NCBI GenBank assembly: GCA_044220975.1
Contig: JBGAPZ010000016.1
Span: 1 to 64,000, forward strand
Source: SZUA-430 sp044220975
GTDB taxonomy: Bacteria; Pseudomonadota; Alphaproteobacteria; Micropepsales; Micropepsaceae
Direction: 5' to 3'
DNA: 64,000 bases
The notes under the pieces were generated by a model. The model was not told the DNA's origin. It was given only the letters and a program-made list of their open reading frames with translations, and searched no databases. The position numbers and the translations under genes were made by a program. Shown piece by piece: positions 19,227 through 30,284 of this stretch (positions are counted from its first letter, which is position 1; every line of letters begins with the position of its first letter).

Positions 19227-20601
19227 TTAGCGTTCGCGTTGTGCGGCTTCGGCCTGCGCGATGGCGAGAATGTCGTTCGCGCGTTGCCAGTCGTTGGTGC
19301 CTTCTTTCAGCTTGGCCAGCGCTCGTTGGGCAAACGTCGCAGCCTGCCCATAACCCTGCAACGCAAAGTACCGTTCAGCGGTAGCAAGAGCCGCCATCGC
19401 ATCGTTGCCGGTCTCGCCATAAGCGAGCGACAGATAGAACCAGGCCATGCCGTTGTCCGGCTCGCTCTTTAGCGCTGCTTTCAGGTGCTTCTTTGCTTCG
19501 GGAATGAGGCTCCGTCGTCGGATGCCGCAAGCAGCGCCGCACCGAGGCTCGCCTGGATCAGCGGTTCGTTCGGCGCCAACTCGGCGGCTTTGCGATAGGC
19601 AGGAAGTCGGTCCTTTCGCGCGGCTCGATTCAACGTAAATTTGTCCCTTTAATTCCCAGTAGTAGGCGTAGGCGGGCCTTTCCGCGATCAGACTGTCGAT
19701 CTCGGGAAGCGCGCGATCCAAATCCGCTGCGCGAAGTAGGCGGCTGCGGCGCGCATAGCGTGCGGGCGCCGAGTGATCGGACGCCGGATAGCGGCGGAGC
19801 ACGACTTCCGGTGTTTCGATGAAGCCGCGCAGCTTTGCGCGCATGAGTTCGTAGTCGGCGAGGTCGGCGGCGGAGTCTTTCTTGTCTTTAAACGCGGACT
19901 CGTCGACGAGATTTTGCATCGCGGAGATGCGATCGCGCGAGAGCGGATGCGAGCGGATGAACGGATCTTGGCGATAACCGCTCAGCGCTTCTTGATCGGC
20001 GAAGCGGTCGAAGACCATCATCATGCCGCGGGGCGATTGACCGGTTGCGTTCATGAACTTCATACCGGCCTGGTCGGCAGCGGATTCTTGGGTTCGGCTA
20101 TATGCCAGCACCTCGCGTTGGGCGACGGACTGCGAGCCGATCAAAAGCGCCATGCCGAGATCGGGAACGCCTGCCGCAATCGCTGCCACGCCGGCAAGCA
20201 TGCCGACGAGCATCGGAATCTCGGCTTTGGCATATGCTTCGGGTCCGCGCGCCAGATGGCCCCCGGTGATGTGGCCGGTTTCGTGCGCGATCACGCCCTT
20301 GAGCTCATTGGGCGTGTCGACCGTCATGATCATGCCGGTATGGATGAAAACGTTCTGACCGCCGGACACGAACGCGTTCAATGAAGGATCGTTGACGATC
20401 ATGACTTTGACGGCTTTTTCATCAAGGCCGGCCGCCTTAAAAATGGGGTCGCTATAACCGCGCAGAATCCGCTCGATCTCCGCGTCACGGATGCCGGCAC
20501 GTGCCCAGGCAGCCTCAACCTGCGTGGCCATCAGGGCAACGGCCGCGACAAAGCCGAAGCAGCCTTGCGAACGGTGTTAGGCTCAAACGCTGGGTGGTCA
20601 C
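19227..20601 (-). CDS. M48 family metalloprotease with C-terminal TPR region (BepA/LoiP-like)
   Basis: An exported zinc peptidase. The catalytic helix HETGHITGGH is followed by the third ligand in ESAADQAG, both M48 hallmarks. The C-terminal 200 residues form TPR-like helices (for example MAWFYLSLAYGETGNDAMA), as in BepA/YfgC, which assists and degrades outer-membrane proteins. I place the start at a GTG at 20599-20601 with TAGGAGA upstream; it gives a good signal peptide (start MTTQRLSLTPFARLL, then GFVAAVALMATQVEA), but one indel near 20550 must be corrected. Two further compensating indels garble about 35 residues between 19490 and 19640. Without the correction the frame starts at the ATG at 20531. 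Confidence 0.85.
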
Positions 20602-20826
20602 GATCACTGTCTCCTACGCGACAAGGCTGCCGCGCGCCGAACCCTGCACACGGCGGTTCGGGCGCCCCCACCGCCTGAGCGCGGGCGACGGTAAGGATGT
20701 GCCGATGCCCCGTCAATCAGATGCTTGTCACGACGCCGTCATGAGGGCATTGATTTCTCGGGCAATTCCAACTCTAGGCTGCATGATGAACGGCGCCTGT
20801 ACCGAAATTAAGGCAGTTTGAGCGCC
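20602..20826. other. Divergent intergenic region, no gene recognised
   Basis: This stretch separates the M48 protease (minus) from the aminotransferase (plus). It should hold both promoters. I find no convincing sigma-70 boxes, RNA gene or long hairpin. Indels in the neighbouring genes mean that a short gene or the true N-terminus of the aminotransferase could be disguised here. Confidence 0.4.
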
Positions 20827-22163
20827 GTGAAACCATCCAAGCGCAGCGAAGTCGACGCGTTCCTGGCGATGGACGTCCTGGATCGCGCCAACACGTCGCA
20901 AGGGCGGGGCGGACCGTATTCCACCTGGAGGCCGGTCAGCCATCGACCCCGGCACCAAAGCTGCGCTCCTGGCGGCTGTGTCGAAGAGCTTGGCGCCATG
21001 CGCTTGGCCTGCAGAAAGCGCTGGGGCGGCCCGTCCTCAGTCAGCGCCTCGCGCAACACTATCGCGAAACTCACCGCGTCGAGGTCGCGCCCGAGCGCAT
21101 CGTCATCACCACCAGATCATCCGCGACTTCGTTCTCGCGTACATGTCCCTGTTCGATCAGGGGCAGACGCTTGCTATGGCGAACCCGGGGTATCCCGCCT
21201 ACCGCAATATCGCCCACGCGACGGGTCTTCCGGCCGCACTTCATCGAATGTCGTGAGGCGAACACTTTCGCCTGAGCGCTGATGCGATTGCGCAGCACCC
21301 GGCATCGATGGTGTCTTGATTGCAAGCCCCGCCAATCCCAGCGGCACCGTCATCGGCACCGACGAACTCAAGGGAATCGTCGACATTTGCACGAAACACC
21401 GGGTGAAGTTGATCTCCGACGAAATTTATCACGGCATCACCTATGGGCCGCGCGCTCAAACGGCGCTTGCGTTCTCCGACGATGTGGTCGTGATCAACAG
21501 TTTTTCGAAATACTTCTCGATGACGGGTTGGCGGATCGGCTGGATGGTCGTGCCGAAGCTTTGGTTCGGCCGATCGAGCGGTTGACCCAGAATTTCTACA
21601 TTTCGCCGGCGACGATCTCGCAGACGGCCGCATTGGCCGCGCTTGATGCGAACGAAGAATTGGACGGCCATGTGCGTACGTATGCGCGCAATCGCGAGCG
21701 GTTGCTGAAGGCGCTCGGTGAGGCGGGGTTCGGTACGATCGCGCCTGCGGACGGGGCGTTCTACGTATACGCGAACGTGTCGCCGTTCAGGTTGGACGCG
21801 ACGGCGTTCACGAAAGCGCTTTTGGACGAGACGGGTGTTGCGGCAACGCCGGGTAACGATTTCGACCCCGTCGAAGGCGATCGTTGGGTGCGGTTCTCTT
21901 ACGCGGGCAGCGCGAACGAAGTCGATCGCGCTGCCGATGCGTTGCGGACGTGGTGCGCGAAACGGCGTCAGCTGCCGATGCGCTTGTTCCACCAGCCTTT
22001 GCGTTCGGGCTTCGGCTCGCCGTTGGGCGGGGTTGCCTCTTCCGGCTTTGCGCCAAATCCAAACAGAGACGCGATGGACGGGCGTTCTGCTTTCGCTTCC
22101 GGGGCGACTTCGGCGACGGGCTCCGCTTTGGGCGGTGGCGGCGCTGAGCGCGGCTGTTCGTAG
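20827..22163 (+). pseudogene. Class I/II PLP-dependent aminotransferase, multiply frameshifted
   Basis: Pieces in all three frames add up to one aspartate-aminotransferase-fold enzyme. The start is VKPSKRSEVDAFLAMDVL from a GTG at 20827. Next come LEAGQPS, then LAYMSLFDQGQTLAMANPGYPAYRNIAHATG, then IASPANPSGTVI with the conserved Asn, LISDEIYHGITYG with the PLP-binding Asp-Tyr pair, and NSFSKYFSMTGWRIGW with the PLP Lys. Indels lie near 20899, 20960, 21110, 21235, 21300 and 21560. The family match ends near 21960, but the frame runs on without a stop to 22163, overlapping the 3' end of rne, so another indel probably hides the real stop. The substrate amino acid cannot be told. Confidence 0.75.
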
Positions 22164-24693
22164 GGCGCCGGGCGTTCGCCCCGGCGGGTGTCGAACCCAC
22201 CGGTCGCGGGCCAATCCGGTGCGTTCAATGCTTCCGCAGGCGTCGGAAGATGGCCGATGGGGGAGGGCGCGGAGCTGTGCTGTTGCGGCACGAATTCGCC
22301 ACTACCGTCTTCAGGACGACGACCTCTGCGGCCACGACGGCCACGACGGCGACGGCGGCGTTGACCTTCGCCGGCTTCACCTGACGCGGCTGCTGGTTGG
22401 GTGCCGGGTTCGTTGTCGCCCTCCGGTCCGTCAGCGTCGTCGCCTTCGTCGTCGTTGACGTCGGAAGTCGATTCTGTGCGTTCGACGAACGGTGAGGCTT
22501 CAGCTTGCGCGGGTTGCGGCCGATCGCCAGGACCGCGCTCACGATCGCGACCTCTGCCGCGACGCCGGCGGCGCCTGCGCGGGCCGTCACCTTCGCCGTG
22601 CGCGTGCGCTCTTTCGGCCTGCGGAGCCACTTCGCGCACGTCGCCGGTCTCGACATCAGGCGCTTCCTCGCCTTCTTCGTCGTCGTCGTCGTCATCATGG
22701 ACGTCGTCGTTCGCTTCGAGCTCGCTTTCGACGGTGACGGCGTCGGCGGCGGCAGCCTTGCGCGGCTCAAACGGCACACTAGCGCCGCGTTCGATTTCGT
22801 AAGTCGACGCCGCAAGCGAGGCTTTGGATTCGACGTAGACATACACGCCGTGCCGGTCCTCGTCGACGTCAGTTGGGCGCGCTTGTGATTGAGAATGTAG
22901 AGCGCAATCTCCGGCGGGATGCGCAGTGATCGCCAACAGCTTCTCGCGCTGACAATACTCCTCGACCGCGCGCAGAACGCGCAGCGCCATGGAGCCCACC
23001 GAACGGATGACCCCGCGGCCTTCGCAGTGCGGGCACGAAATCGTCGCCCCTTCGATCATGCCGGCGCGCAGACGTTGGCGCGACATTTCCAGCAGACCGA
23101 ACGGCGAGATCCGGCCGAGCTGAATGCGCGCGCGATCGTGGCGGAGGCAATCCTTCAACCGCTTTTCGACGGCCCGGTTGTTGCGGTGCTCTTCCATGTC
23201 GATGAAGTCGATCACGACGAGGCCCGCGAGGTCGCGCAACCGGAGTTGGCGCGCGATTTCTTCGGCTGCTTCCAAATTCGTCTTGAGCGCGGTGTCCTCG
23301 ATGTGATGCTCGCGCGTCGATTTGCCGGAATTCACATCGACCGCGACCAGCGCTTCGGTCTGGTTGATGACAATGTAACCGCCCGAGCGCAGCCGCACGA
23401 TGGGATTGAACATGCTGTCGAGTGCCGCTTCCACGCCGTAGCGCTGAAACAGCGGCACGTGATCGTGATAGTGCTTCACCGAGTCCGCATGGCTCGGCAT
23501 CAGCATGTTCATGAAGCTGTGCGCTTCGTCGAAGCCTTGTTTGCCTTCGACGAAGACTTCTTCCACGTCCTTCGAATAGAGGTCGCGGATGGTGCGTTTG
23601 ATGAGGTTGCCTTCCTCGTAGACGACGGTCGGCGCGGTCGACTTTAGCGTCAAGTCGCGTACGGCGTCCCATTGGCGGATCAGGTACTCGAAGTCGCGCT
23701 GAATCTCTTGCTTTGTCCGGTTCGCGCCGGCCGTGCGGATGATCACGCCCATGCCTTCCGGAACCTCGGGTTCGCCGGCCACTTCCTTCAGTTTGCGGCG
23801 GTCGGCCATGTTGGAGATTTTGCGGGAGATGCCGCCGCCGCGATCCGTGTTCGGCATCAGCACGCAATAGCGCCCGGCGAGCGAGAGATAGGTCGTGAGC
23901 GCCGCGCCTTTGTTGCCGCGCTCTTCCTTGACGACTTGAACGAGTAGGACTTGGCGGCGTTTGATGACTTCTTGGATCTTGTAGCGGCGCATCGAGCGGT
24001 GGTCACGCCGGGGCAGTTCCTCCATCGCGTCATCGGACGACTCGGCCTCGTGCGCCGCCTCGGCTGCTTCAAGGGCGTAATCTCGTGGTTCGTCATGTGT
24101 TTCCTGCTCAGCGCTATTCTGCTGGTCGAGCGGCTCACGATGTCGTGGTCGCCCAAGTCCTTCGCGTCGCCCGGTGCATCGCCTTCCGTTTCCGGATCGT
24201 GCACCCAGACGTCTTCGCCCGTTTCGACTTCGACGATTTCTCCGTCGCCATTCGCCGTTGCCGTTCGGACGGCGATGTCGTCAAGTCGGCGTGCAATTGG
24301 ACGGAAGAGTTTTCCTCGCCGCCGGGCGCGTGTCCATATCTGGGAACTGTCGTTGCCGCCTGAGCGACGGCTTCGCTCGTCATCTTCATCGTCATCGTGG
24401 CGGCGCGCAGCGCGTGTCGCGGCCAAAAGCGCTTGGCGATCCGCTGTCGGAATTTGGTAGTAGTCGGGATGGATTTCCGAAAACGCCAAGAACCCGTGCC
24501 GGTTGCCGCCGTACTCGACGAAGCACGCCTGCAACGACGGTTCGACCCGCGTTACCTTGGCTAGGTAGATGTTTCCTTTGAGGGGCCGGCGCGAAGCCGA
24601 CTCGTAGTCGAATTCCTCAACCCTGTTTCCATCAAGTATGACGACGCGTGTTTCTTCCGGGTGGCTCGCGTCCACCAGCATTTTCTTGGACAT
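21968..24693 (-). CDS. rne: Ribonuclease E/G family protein, frameshifted in this sequence
   Basis: An endoribonuclease of about 900 residues for mRNA decay and rRNA processing. The ATG at 24691-24693 has CCGGAG upstream and begins MSKKMLVDASHPEETRV, a typical alphaproteobacterial RNase E start. The S1 domain (GNIYLAKVTRVEPSLQACFVEYGG) contains an acidic/Arg-rich insertion. The DNase I-like catalytic core includes VDVNSGKS and GLVVIDFIDM, and the Zn-link is CPHCEGRG. The C-terminal 290 residues are disordered, first acidic (DDDDDDEEGEE), then Arg-rich, consistent with RNA binding and degradosome assembly. A frameshift near 24030-24110 breaks the gene between S1 and the core, and a compensating pair near 22860-22930 garbles about 17 residues. 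RNase E is normally essential here, so error is likely. Confidence 0.9.
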
Positions 24694-25206
24694 TAAAAAA
24701 TTCTCCGGAACCCGCGCGCTGCGGCCGCGCCTGTGCACTGCGCCTGGACCGATGCCCGCGCACGCCGAATTCCAATTGGTTGGATGTTACAGATGAGCCC
24801 GTCGCAACCACGGTAGTCACCGGGCGCGGAACAATTTTCCGCTCCCGAGCCGTGTACGAAGTGGCGAAAAACGTCATGGGAAATTCGACCCCTCCGCCGC
24901 CGATTCACCGGAAACGACCAGCGATATTGGCGTTCCGCGACCATCTGTGGGTGCCGTAAGCACATGCGGGCGCGAGCCGCCACACCGATCTCCGGACGCA
25001 CCGCTCGCGATTCGAGTCCGGTCTGCCAAGCGGTTCAGGGTTCTTGTAGACGCCTTGGTCCCAGTCGCAACCGCTGACGCAGCGCAGTTTTCTGCCGTTG
25101 GTTTGCGCCCCATGGCGAAGGCCGCCATGAAAGGCATATCGTAGCCGATTCTTGGCTAACGGGTCGTCAACTGGGTTGAGCGACGATCTGGGAACGAACT
25201 TGGGGA
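24694..25206. other. Divergent intergenic region between rne and the amidase
   Basis: About 510 bases with no gene I can support. It should contain the rne promoter and a long rne 5' leader, since RNase E genes often control their own decay through the leader, but I cannot fold it by eye. A short open frame at 24947-25144 has no recognisable features. GATTCGAGTCC at about 25009-25019 resembles a tRNA T-loop but has no matching stem. Confidence 0.4.
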
Positions 25207-26440
25207 ATGACCCGGACGCACCGAAGGTTGTTGGGACCCTCGAACCGCTTCGACCGCTCATTCTGACCTTGGTCTGATGTTGACGTGGTCGGGTGCGGCC
25301 TTTGCCGCGCCGCAAACGCTGGTCACGGACGCCCGCATCGGCAAGCACGACGACCACACGCGTTTCGTCTTAGACGTTTCGCAGAAGGTCGATTTCAACG
25401 TTTTTACGCTCGCAGACCCTTACAGGGTCGTCGTCGACTTTCCGGAAGTGGGTTGGCGCCTCGATACGGCGGCGGCGAAAAGTGCCGTCGACTGGCTAAT
25501 GAAGGGCTATCGCTACGGTCTCTACCGCCCTGGCCGGTCGCGTCTGGTTGTCGACCTCAGCGGTCCGGCGACGCTTGCGAACAAGTTCCTCCTTCCGCCG
25601 GAGGGGCAGCGCCAGTACCGGTTGGTGCTTGATCTCGTGCCGACCGATCGCGCGACTTATCTGAAGTCGGCCGGCTGGCCAGCGACGGCGAGGGCGCTTC
25701 GCCCCCCACTTGAAGATCCGGCCATCGATCCGGCAGAATCCAAAACCGCGCAATGTGCAGCGCGTGATCGTCATCGATGCGGGCCATGGCGGTGTCGATC
25801 CTGGGGCGACCGGGGTGACGGAACCTTTGAGAAAGACCTCGTCCTGAGCTTGGCCAAGGAAGTCCGCAGGGCATTGGAAAACACCGGCAAGTACAAAGTT
25901 GTGATGACACGCGACACTGACATCTTTCTGTCGCTCAAAGCGCGTGTAGCGGTCGGCAGGCGGGCGAGGGCGGATCTCTTTGTGTCGATCCATGCCGATT
26001 CGGCGCCAGGTTCCGAAGCGCGCGGTGCGTCGGTCTATACGCTGTCAGAAAAAGCCTCGGACAAAGAGGCTGAGGCGTTGGCGGCCGAGAACCAGTCCGA
26101 CGTGATCGCCGGCGTAGACCTGACGAATGAGTCGGATATCGTTACCAGCATCTTGATTGACCTGGCGCAGCGGGAAACCAAGAACAGCTCGGTAAAATTC
26201 GCCCAGGCGCTCGTGCCTGAGTTGCAGCATGTTAACAATGTCACAGCGAAGAAGCCATCGTTTTGCCGGATTTATGGTCTTGAAGGCGCCCGACGTGCCT
26301 TCGGTTCTGATCGAGGTTGGCTATCTTTCCAGTGTCCACGATGAGTCGGAGATGAAGACCCGTCGTTGGCGCGCGACATGGCGTCTGCGATTGGGAATGC
26401 GATCGGACGCGCACTTCAAGCCGGCCCGGCAAGAGCATAA
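25207..26440 (+). CDS. N-acetylmuramoyl-L-alanine amidase with AMIN domain, frameshifted
   Basis: A periplasmic cell-wall amidase of the Amidase_3 family. With one or two indels repaired near 25240-25275, the ATG at 25207 gives a plausible signal peptide (PLILTLV then MLTWSGAAFA). An AMIN domain follows (TRFVLDVSQKVDFNVF, YRVVVDFPEVGW). The catalytic domain holds VIVIDAGHGG with a zinc His, FEKDLVLSLAKEV with a zinc Glu, IHADS with a zinc His, and SVLIEVGYLS with the catalytic Glu. VIVIDAGHGGVDPG is out of frame with the rest, so indels flank it (about 25740-25830). Another lies near 26250, and one near 26357 gives a C-terminus ending at TAA 26438-26440. It cleaves stem peptides from muramic acid during division. 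The start is uncertain. Confidence 0.82.
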
Positions 26441-26518
26441 GGCCGATTTAGAACGGTAAGTGGGTGGGGGTGAAATGTACGAAAATTGCTGGAAAACGCG
26501 GCATTTTGTGCGCGCCTT

Positions 26519-26546
26519 ACGGGATTTTTCGCCTGGCGAAACCCGT
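26519..26546 (+). other. Hairpin in the leader upstream of PBP1A
   Basis: The sequence ACGGG...CCCGT encloses TTTCGCC-T-GGCGAAA, giving a strong nested inverted repeat. No T-run follows, so it is not a typical terminator. It lies between the amidase stop and the PBP1A start. TATAAC at 26555-26560 could be a -10 box just downstream, but no -35 is clear. Confidence 0.4.
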
Positions 26547-26598
26547 CACCGTGATATAACGGCCGCAAGCGCGGTTTAGGCGCGGGATCGTTCAACAC

Positions 26599-29064
26599 AT
26601 GTATCGTTTTATCGCGTACACGCTTGGCGGGATCGCGGTTCTGATGATCTCGGTTTTCGCCGGGGTCGCACTGTACTTGTACAAGCTCAGTCAGGACCTT
26701 CCCGACTATAAAAGGCTCGCAAATTATCAGCCGCCGATCACGACGCGCGTCTACGCGAACGACGGCGCGCTGATCGCTGAGTACGCGCGGAGCGGCGCTT
26801 GTTCGTGCCGATCGACTCGATACCGCGCCGCGTCATCGACGCGTTTCTGTCGGCCGAAGACAAAGACTTCTATTCACATCCCGGTGTCGACTTGAACGGC
26901 GTTACGCGCGCCGTCGTCTCGAACGTGCAGAACTACATGTCGGGCGCCGGCCGCCGGCCTGAAGGCGCTTCGACGATCACGCAGCAGGTTGCGAAGAACT
27001 TCCTCTTGTCCAGCGAGCCAACGCTGGAGCGCAAGATCAAGGAATGGATGCTCGCGTTCCGCCTTGAGGACGCTTACAGCAAAGACAAGATTCTGGAGCT
27101 CTACCTCAACGAAATCTTCTTGGGATCAGGCTCCTACGGCGTGGCTGCTGCAGCGTACAATTACTTCGATAAGTCACTGGATCAGCTGACGGTTGCCGAG
27201 ACCGCGTATCTGGCGGGCTTGCCGAAGGCGCCGAGCAACTATCACCCTGTGCGCAACTACCGCAAAGCGATCGAACGCCGGAACTGGGTAATCGAGCGCA
27301 TGGCCGAGAACCAGTTCATCAGCGCCGAGGACTCGCAGAAAGCCGTGTCCGAGGATTTGATTCCGCATTTCCGCCCCGCGGGCGCGCAATCTGCGGAAGC
27401 GCAATTCTTTGCGGAAGAAATCAGGCGGTGGATTCAGCAGAACTACGGCGACGCGTCGCTTTATGACGGCGGTCTCGCGGTTCGCTCCACGTTCGATCCG
27501 AAGCTGCAGCGCTACGGCGTGATGGCGTTGCGCAAGGGCCTTGTCGGTTACGACCGGCGCCACGGTTGGCGCGGTCCGGTATCGCGTGTCGATCTGGCGA
27601 CGGATTGGAAGAAGACGCTGAAGGACATGCCGTCGTTGGTCGACGTGACCGAATGGCGGCTTGCGGCCGTGACGGGTTATGGTGCGAACGAGGCTGTGCG
27701 TATTGGATTTGCAGATGGCACCGAGGGACGCATACCGCTCGCCGAAATGAAGTGGGCGCGCAAGTTCGTCACCGACGAACGAATGGGCGCCGAGCCGAAA
27801 AAGGCATCCGAGGTCGTGACTCCTGGCGACGTGATCTACGTCGAGGCCCTCCCGAAGGCCGTCGACGGCAGCACGAACGACACCTATGCGCTGCGCCAGG
27901 TGCCGAAGGTCAACGGCGGCTTGTTGGCGATGGATCCGCACACGGGCCGCGTTCTCGCGCTGGTCGGTGGGTTTAGCTACTACGGCAGCGAGTTCGACCG
28001 CGCTTGGCAGGCGATGCGGCAGACGGGTTCGTCGTTCAAGCCGATCGTCTACGCTGCGGCGCTCGACATGGGTTACACGCCCTCAAGCATCGTGCTCGAC
28101 GTGCCGTTCGTGGCGAGCCAGGGGCAGGGTTTGCCGATGTGGAGACCTGAGAACTACGGGATGAGCTACGCGGGTCCATCGACGCTGCGTGAAGGTCTCG
28201 AGAAGTCGCGCAACTTGATGACCGTTCGGATCGCCGCCGATATTGGTATGGAAAAGGTTGTCGAATACGCACGCAAGTTCGGTACGTCCGACAACATGTT
28301 GCCGGTGCTTGCGAACGCGCTTGGTTCAACGGAATCAACGCTTGTGCGCATGACGACGGCCTATTCGATGTTCGTGAATGGCGGTAAGCGCATCTATCCG
28401 GCGCTGGTCGATCGTCTTGGCAGGACCGCACGGCAAGACGATCTATCGCCACGACAAGCGTGTCTGCGAAGGCTGCAACAACGACGCTTGGGCGAACCAG
28501 GAAGAGCCGCTGATTTCGAACGACGCCGAAAACGTGATCGACACGCGCACCGCCTATCAAATCGTGCACATGCTGGAAGGCGTGGTCGAGCGCGGCACGG
28601 CGATGGTCGTGAAAGAGGTCGGTGTGCCGCTCGCCGGCAAGACGGGTACGACGAACGACTATAAGGACGCTTGGTTCGTAGGCTTTTCGCCGAATATGAC
28701 CGTTGGCGTGTATATCGGTTTCGACCAGCCCTCCACGTTGGGCAAGGGCGAGACCGGCGGTACGAACTGCGCGCCGATCTTCAAAGAATTCATGAAGGAA
28801 GCCGTCGGCAAGCTGCCGCCAGTTCCGTTCCGCGTGCCGCCGGGCATTCGCTTGGTGCGCGTCGATCTGCACTCGGGTCAGCCATCGAGTGTCGGCACCG
28901 TGCTTGAAGCGTTTAAGGCTGGTACGGAGCCTGGCAGCGGTTATCACGCCCGCGGTGACCGGTTCGGGTCGGGCCTCGGCGTTGCGGCCGACGACGGGTC
29001 GTCGACGGACTCGTCGGATGATACCGCCCCCAGCCAGAACAACGGCGACTGGGGCCTTTATTGA
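26599..29064 (+). CDS. mrcA: Penicillin-binding protein 1A (class A PBP), frameshifted in this sequence
   Basis: A bifunctional glycosyltransferase/transpeptidase of about 820 residues in the inner membrane, making and cross-linking peptidoglycan. The N-terminal anchor is GGIAVLMISVFAGVALYLY. The GT51 domain shows AEDKDFYSHPGVD with the catalytic Glu, GASTITQQVAKN, RKIKEW and LELYLNEIFLGSGSYG. The transpeptidase has SSFK (TGSSFKPIVY), SRN (KSRNLMTV) and KTGTT (AGKTGTTND). Single-base losses near 26788 and 28415 split the gene into three frames, the last carrying KTGTT and the Gly/Asp/Ser-rich tail. Both gaps fall inside conserved sequence, so error is favoured. A 72-base gap leads to prfB. 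Confidence 0.9.
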
Positions 29065-29135
29065 AACACGCTTGAGATTTTTTCGGGCGCGACGATATAA
29101 GTCGCGCCCTTCGAATTTGTGCGGACACGACAGAC

Positions 29136-30270
29136 ATGCGTGCAGAAATGCAGACCATCGCCGAGCAGATTCAGCAGTCGCTGGCGCTGCTGAGGAGGCA
29201 TCTTTGACCCGGACGCCGCACGCCGCCGCCTGGACGAACTGAACGCGAAAGCGGAAGACCCGAAATTCTGGAATGATTCCGCGAACGCGCAAAAGCTTAT
29301 GCGCGAGCGGAACAAGATCGAGAAAGCGCTGGGCGACTACATCGCGCTTGAGACCACGCTTCGCGATACGTCCGAGATGATCGACCTTGCTGCGGGCGAA
29401 GGCGACGCGGCACTCGTGCGCGAGTCCGAAGATGCCTTGCGGGCGCTTGCGGCACGGGCGGCGGAACTCGAGATGCAGTCGCTGTTTTCGGGCGAGGCCG
29501 ACAGCAACGATTGCTACATCGAAATCCACGCGGGAGCGGGTGGCACTGAGAGCCAGGATTGGGCCTCGATGCTGTTTCGCATGTATACGCGCTGGGCGGA
29601 GCGACATGGATACAAAGTCGACTTCATAGAAGAGAGCGCCGGTGAAGAAGCCGGCATCAAGTCCGCAACGATTCTGGTCAAAGGCGAGAACGCGTTCGGT
29701 TGGGCCAAGACCGAGTCGGGCGTGCACCGGCTGGTGCGTATTTCGCCGTTTGATTCGAACGCGCGCCGACATACGAGCTTTGCCAGCGTGTGGGTTTATC
29801 CCGTTGTGGACGACACCATTGAGGTCGATGTGCAGGACAAGGATCTGCGTATCGATACCTATCGGGCGAGCGGTGCTGGCGGGCAGCACGTGAACAAGAC
29901 AGAAAGCGCGATCCGGATTACGCACATACCCTCGGGGATCGTGGTGTCGTGCCAGAATGATCGGTCGCAGCACAAAAACAGGGCTACTGCCTTCGCGATG
30001 CTGCGGTCGCGGCTTTACGAGTTGGAGCTTGAAAAGCGGGAGGCGGCGGCGAGTGCGCTCAATGCGACGAAGTCGGAGATTGGTTGGGGGCACCAGATCC
30101 GGTCTTACGTGCTGCAGCCGTATCAGCTGGTAAAGGACTTGCGCACGGGGGCACAGAGCTACAGCCCGCAGGACGTGTTGGACGGCGAGCTTGACCCGTT
30201 CATGCAGGCATCGCTCGCCCAACGCTTAAAGGGCGGCGCTGATGCACCGCCCATTGAAGACTTGGACTAG
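29136..30270 (+). CDS. prfB: Peptide chain release factor 2, with programmed +1 frameshift
   Basis: Release factor 2 recognises UGA and UAA and releases the finished protein. A 23-codon first frame from the ATG at 29136 ends CTT TGA at 29202-29207; translation must slip +1 to read GAC and continue LDPDAARRRLDELNAKAEDP, the normal RF2 N-terminal region. Domain 3 carries SGAGGQHVNKTESA with the GGQ catalytic loop. The SPF tripeptide for stop recognition is in VRISPFDSN. Total is about 377 residues. The rest of the gene is one clean frame ending at 30270, so this frameshift is the conserved autoregulatory one and not an error. The gene converges on the bactofilin gene. Confidence 0.95.
29193..29207 (+). 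promoter_or_regulatory. Programmed +1 recoding site of prfB
   Basis: AGGAGG (29193-29198), three bases, then CTT TGA followed by C. This is the same layout as the E. coli prfB site, where a Shine-Dalgarno-like element, a slippery CTT and a poorly terminating UGAC act together. Low RF2 levels favour the shift, so the gene controls its own output. Recognised from known biology and exact spacing in the sequence. Confidence 0.93.
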
Positions 30271-30284
30271 GAATTTAGACCGGC

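Noticed and set aside
22200..22700. Arg- and Asp-rich repeats as a mobile or satellite repeat
   Set aside because: They encode the disordered C-terminal tail of RNase E, which is normally low in complexity.
25007..25022. tRNA-like T-loop (GATTCGAGTCC)
   Set aside because: Flanking bases do not form a T-stem, and no acceptor or anticodon arm can be built around it.
29202..29207. Treating the prfB frameshift as another sequencing error
   Set aside because: The SD-like element, spacing, CTT and TGAC context match the known recoding site exactly.
28036..30222. A 728-codon open frame on the minus strand across PBP1A and prfB
   Set aside because: It is antisense to two confidently assigned genes; it reads as Arg/His-rich sequence with no domain, as expected from GC-rich codon bias.
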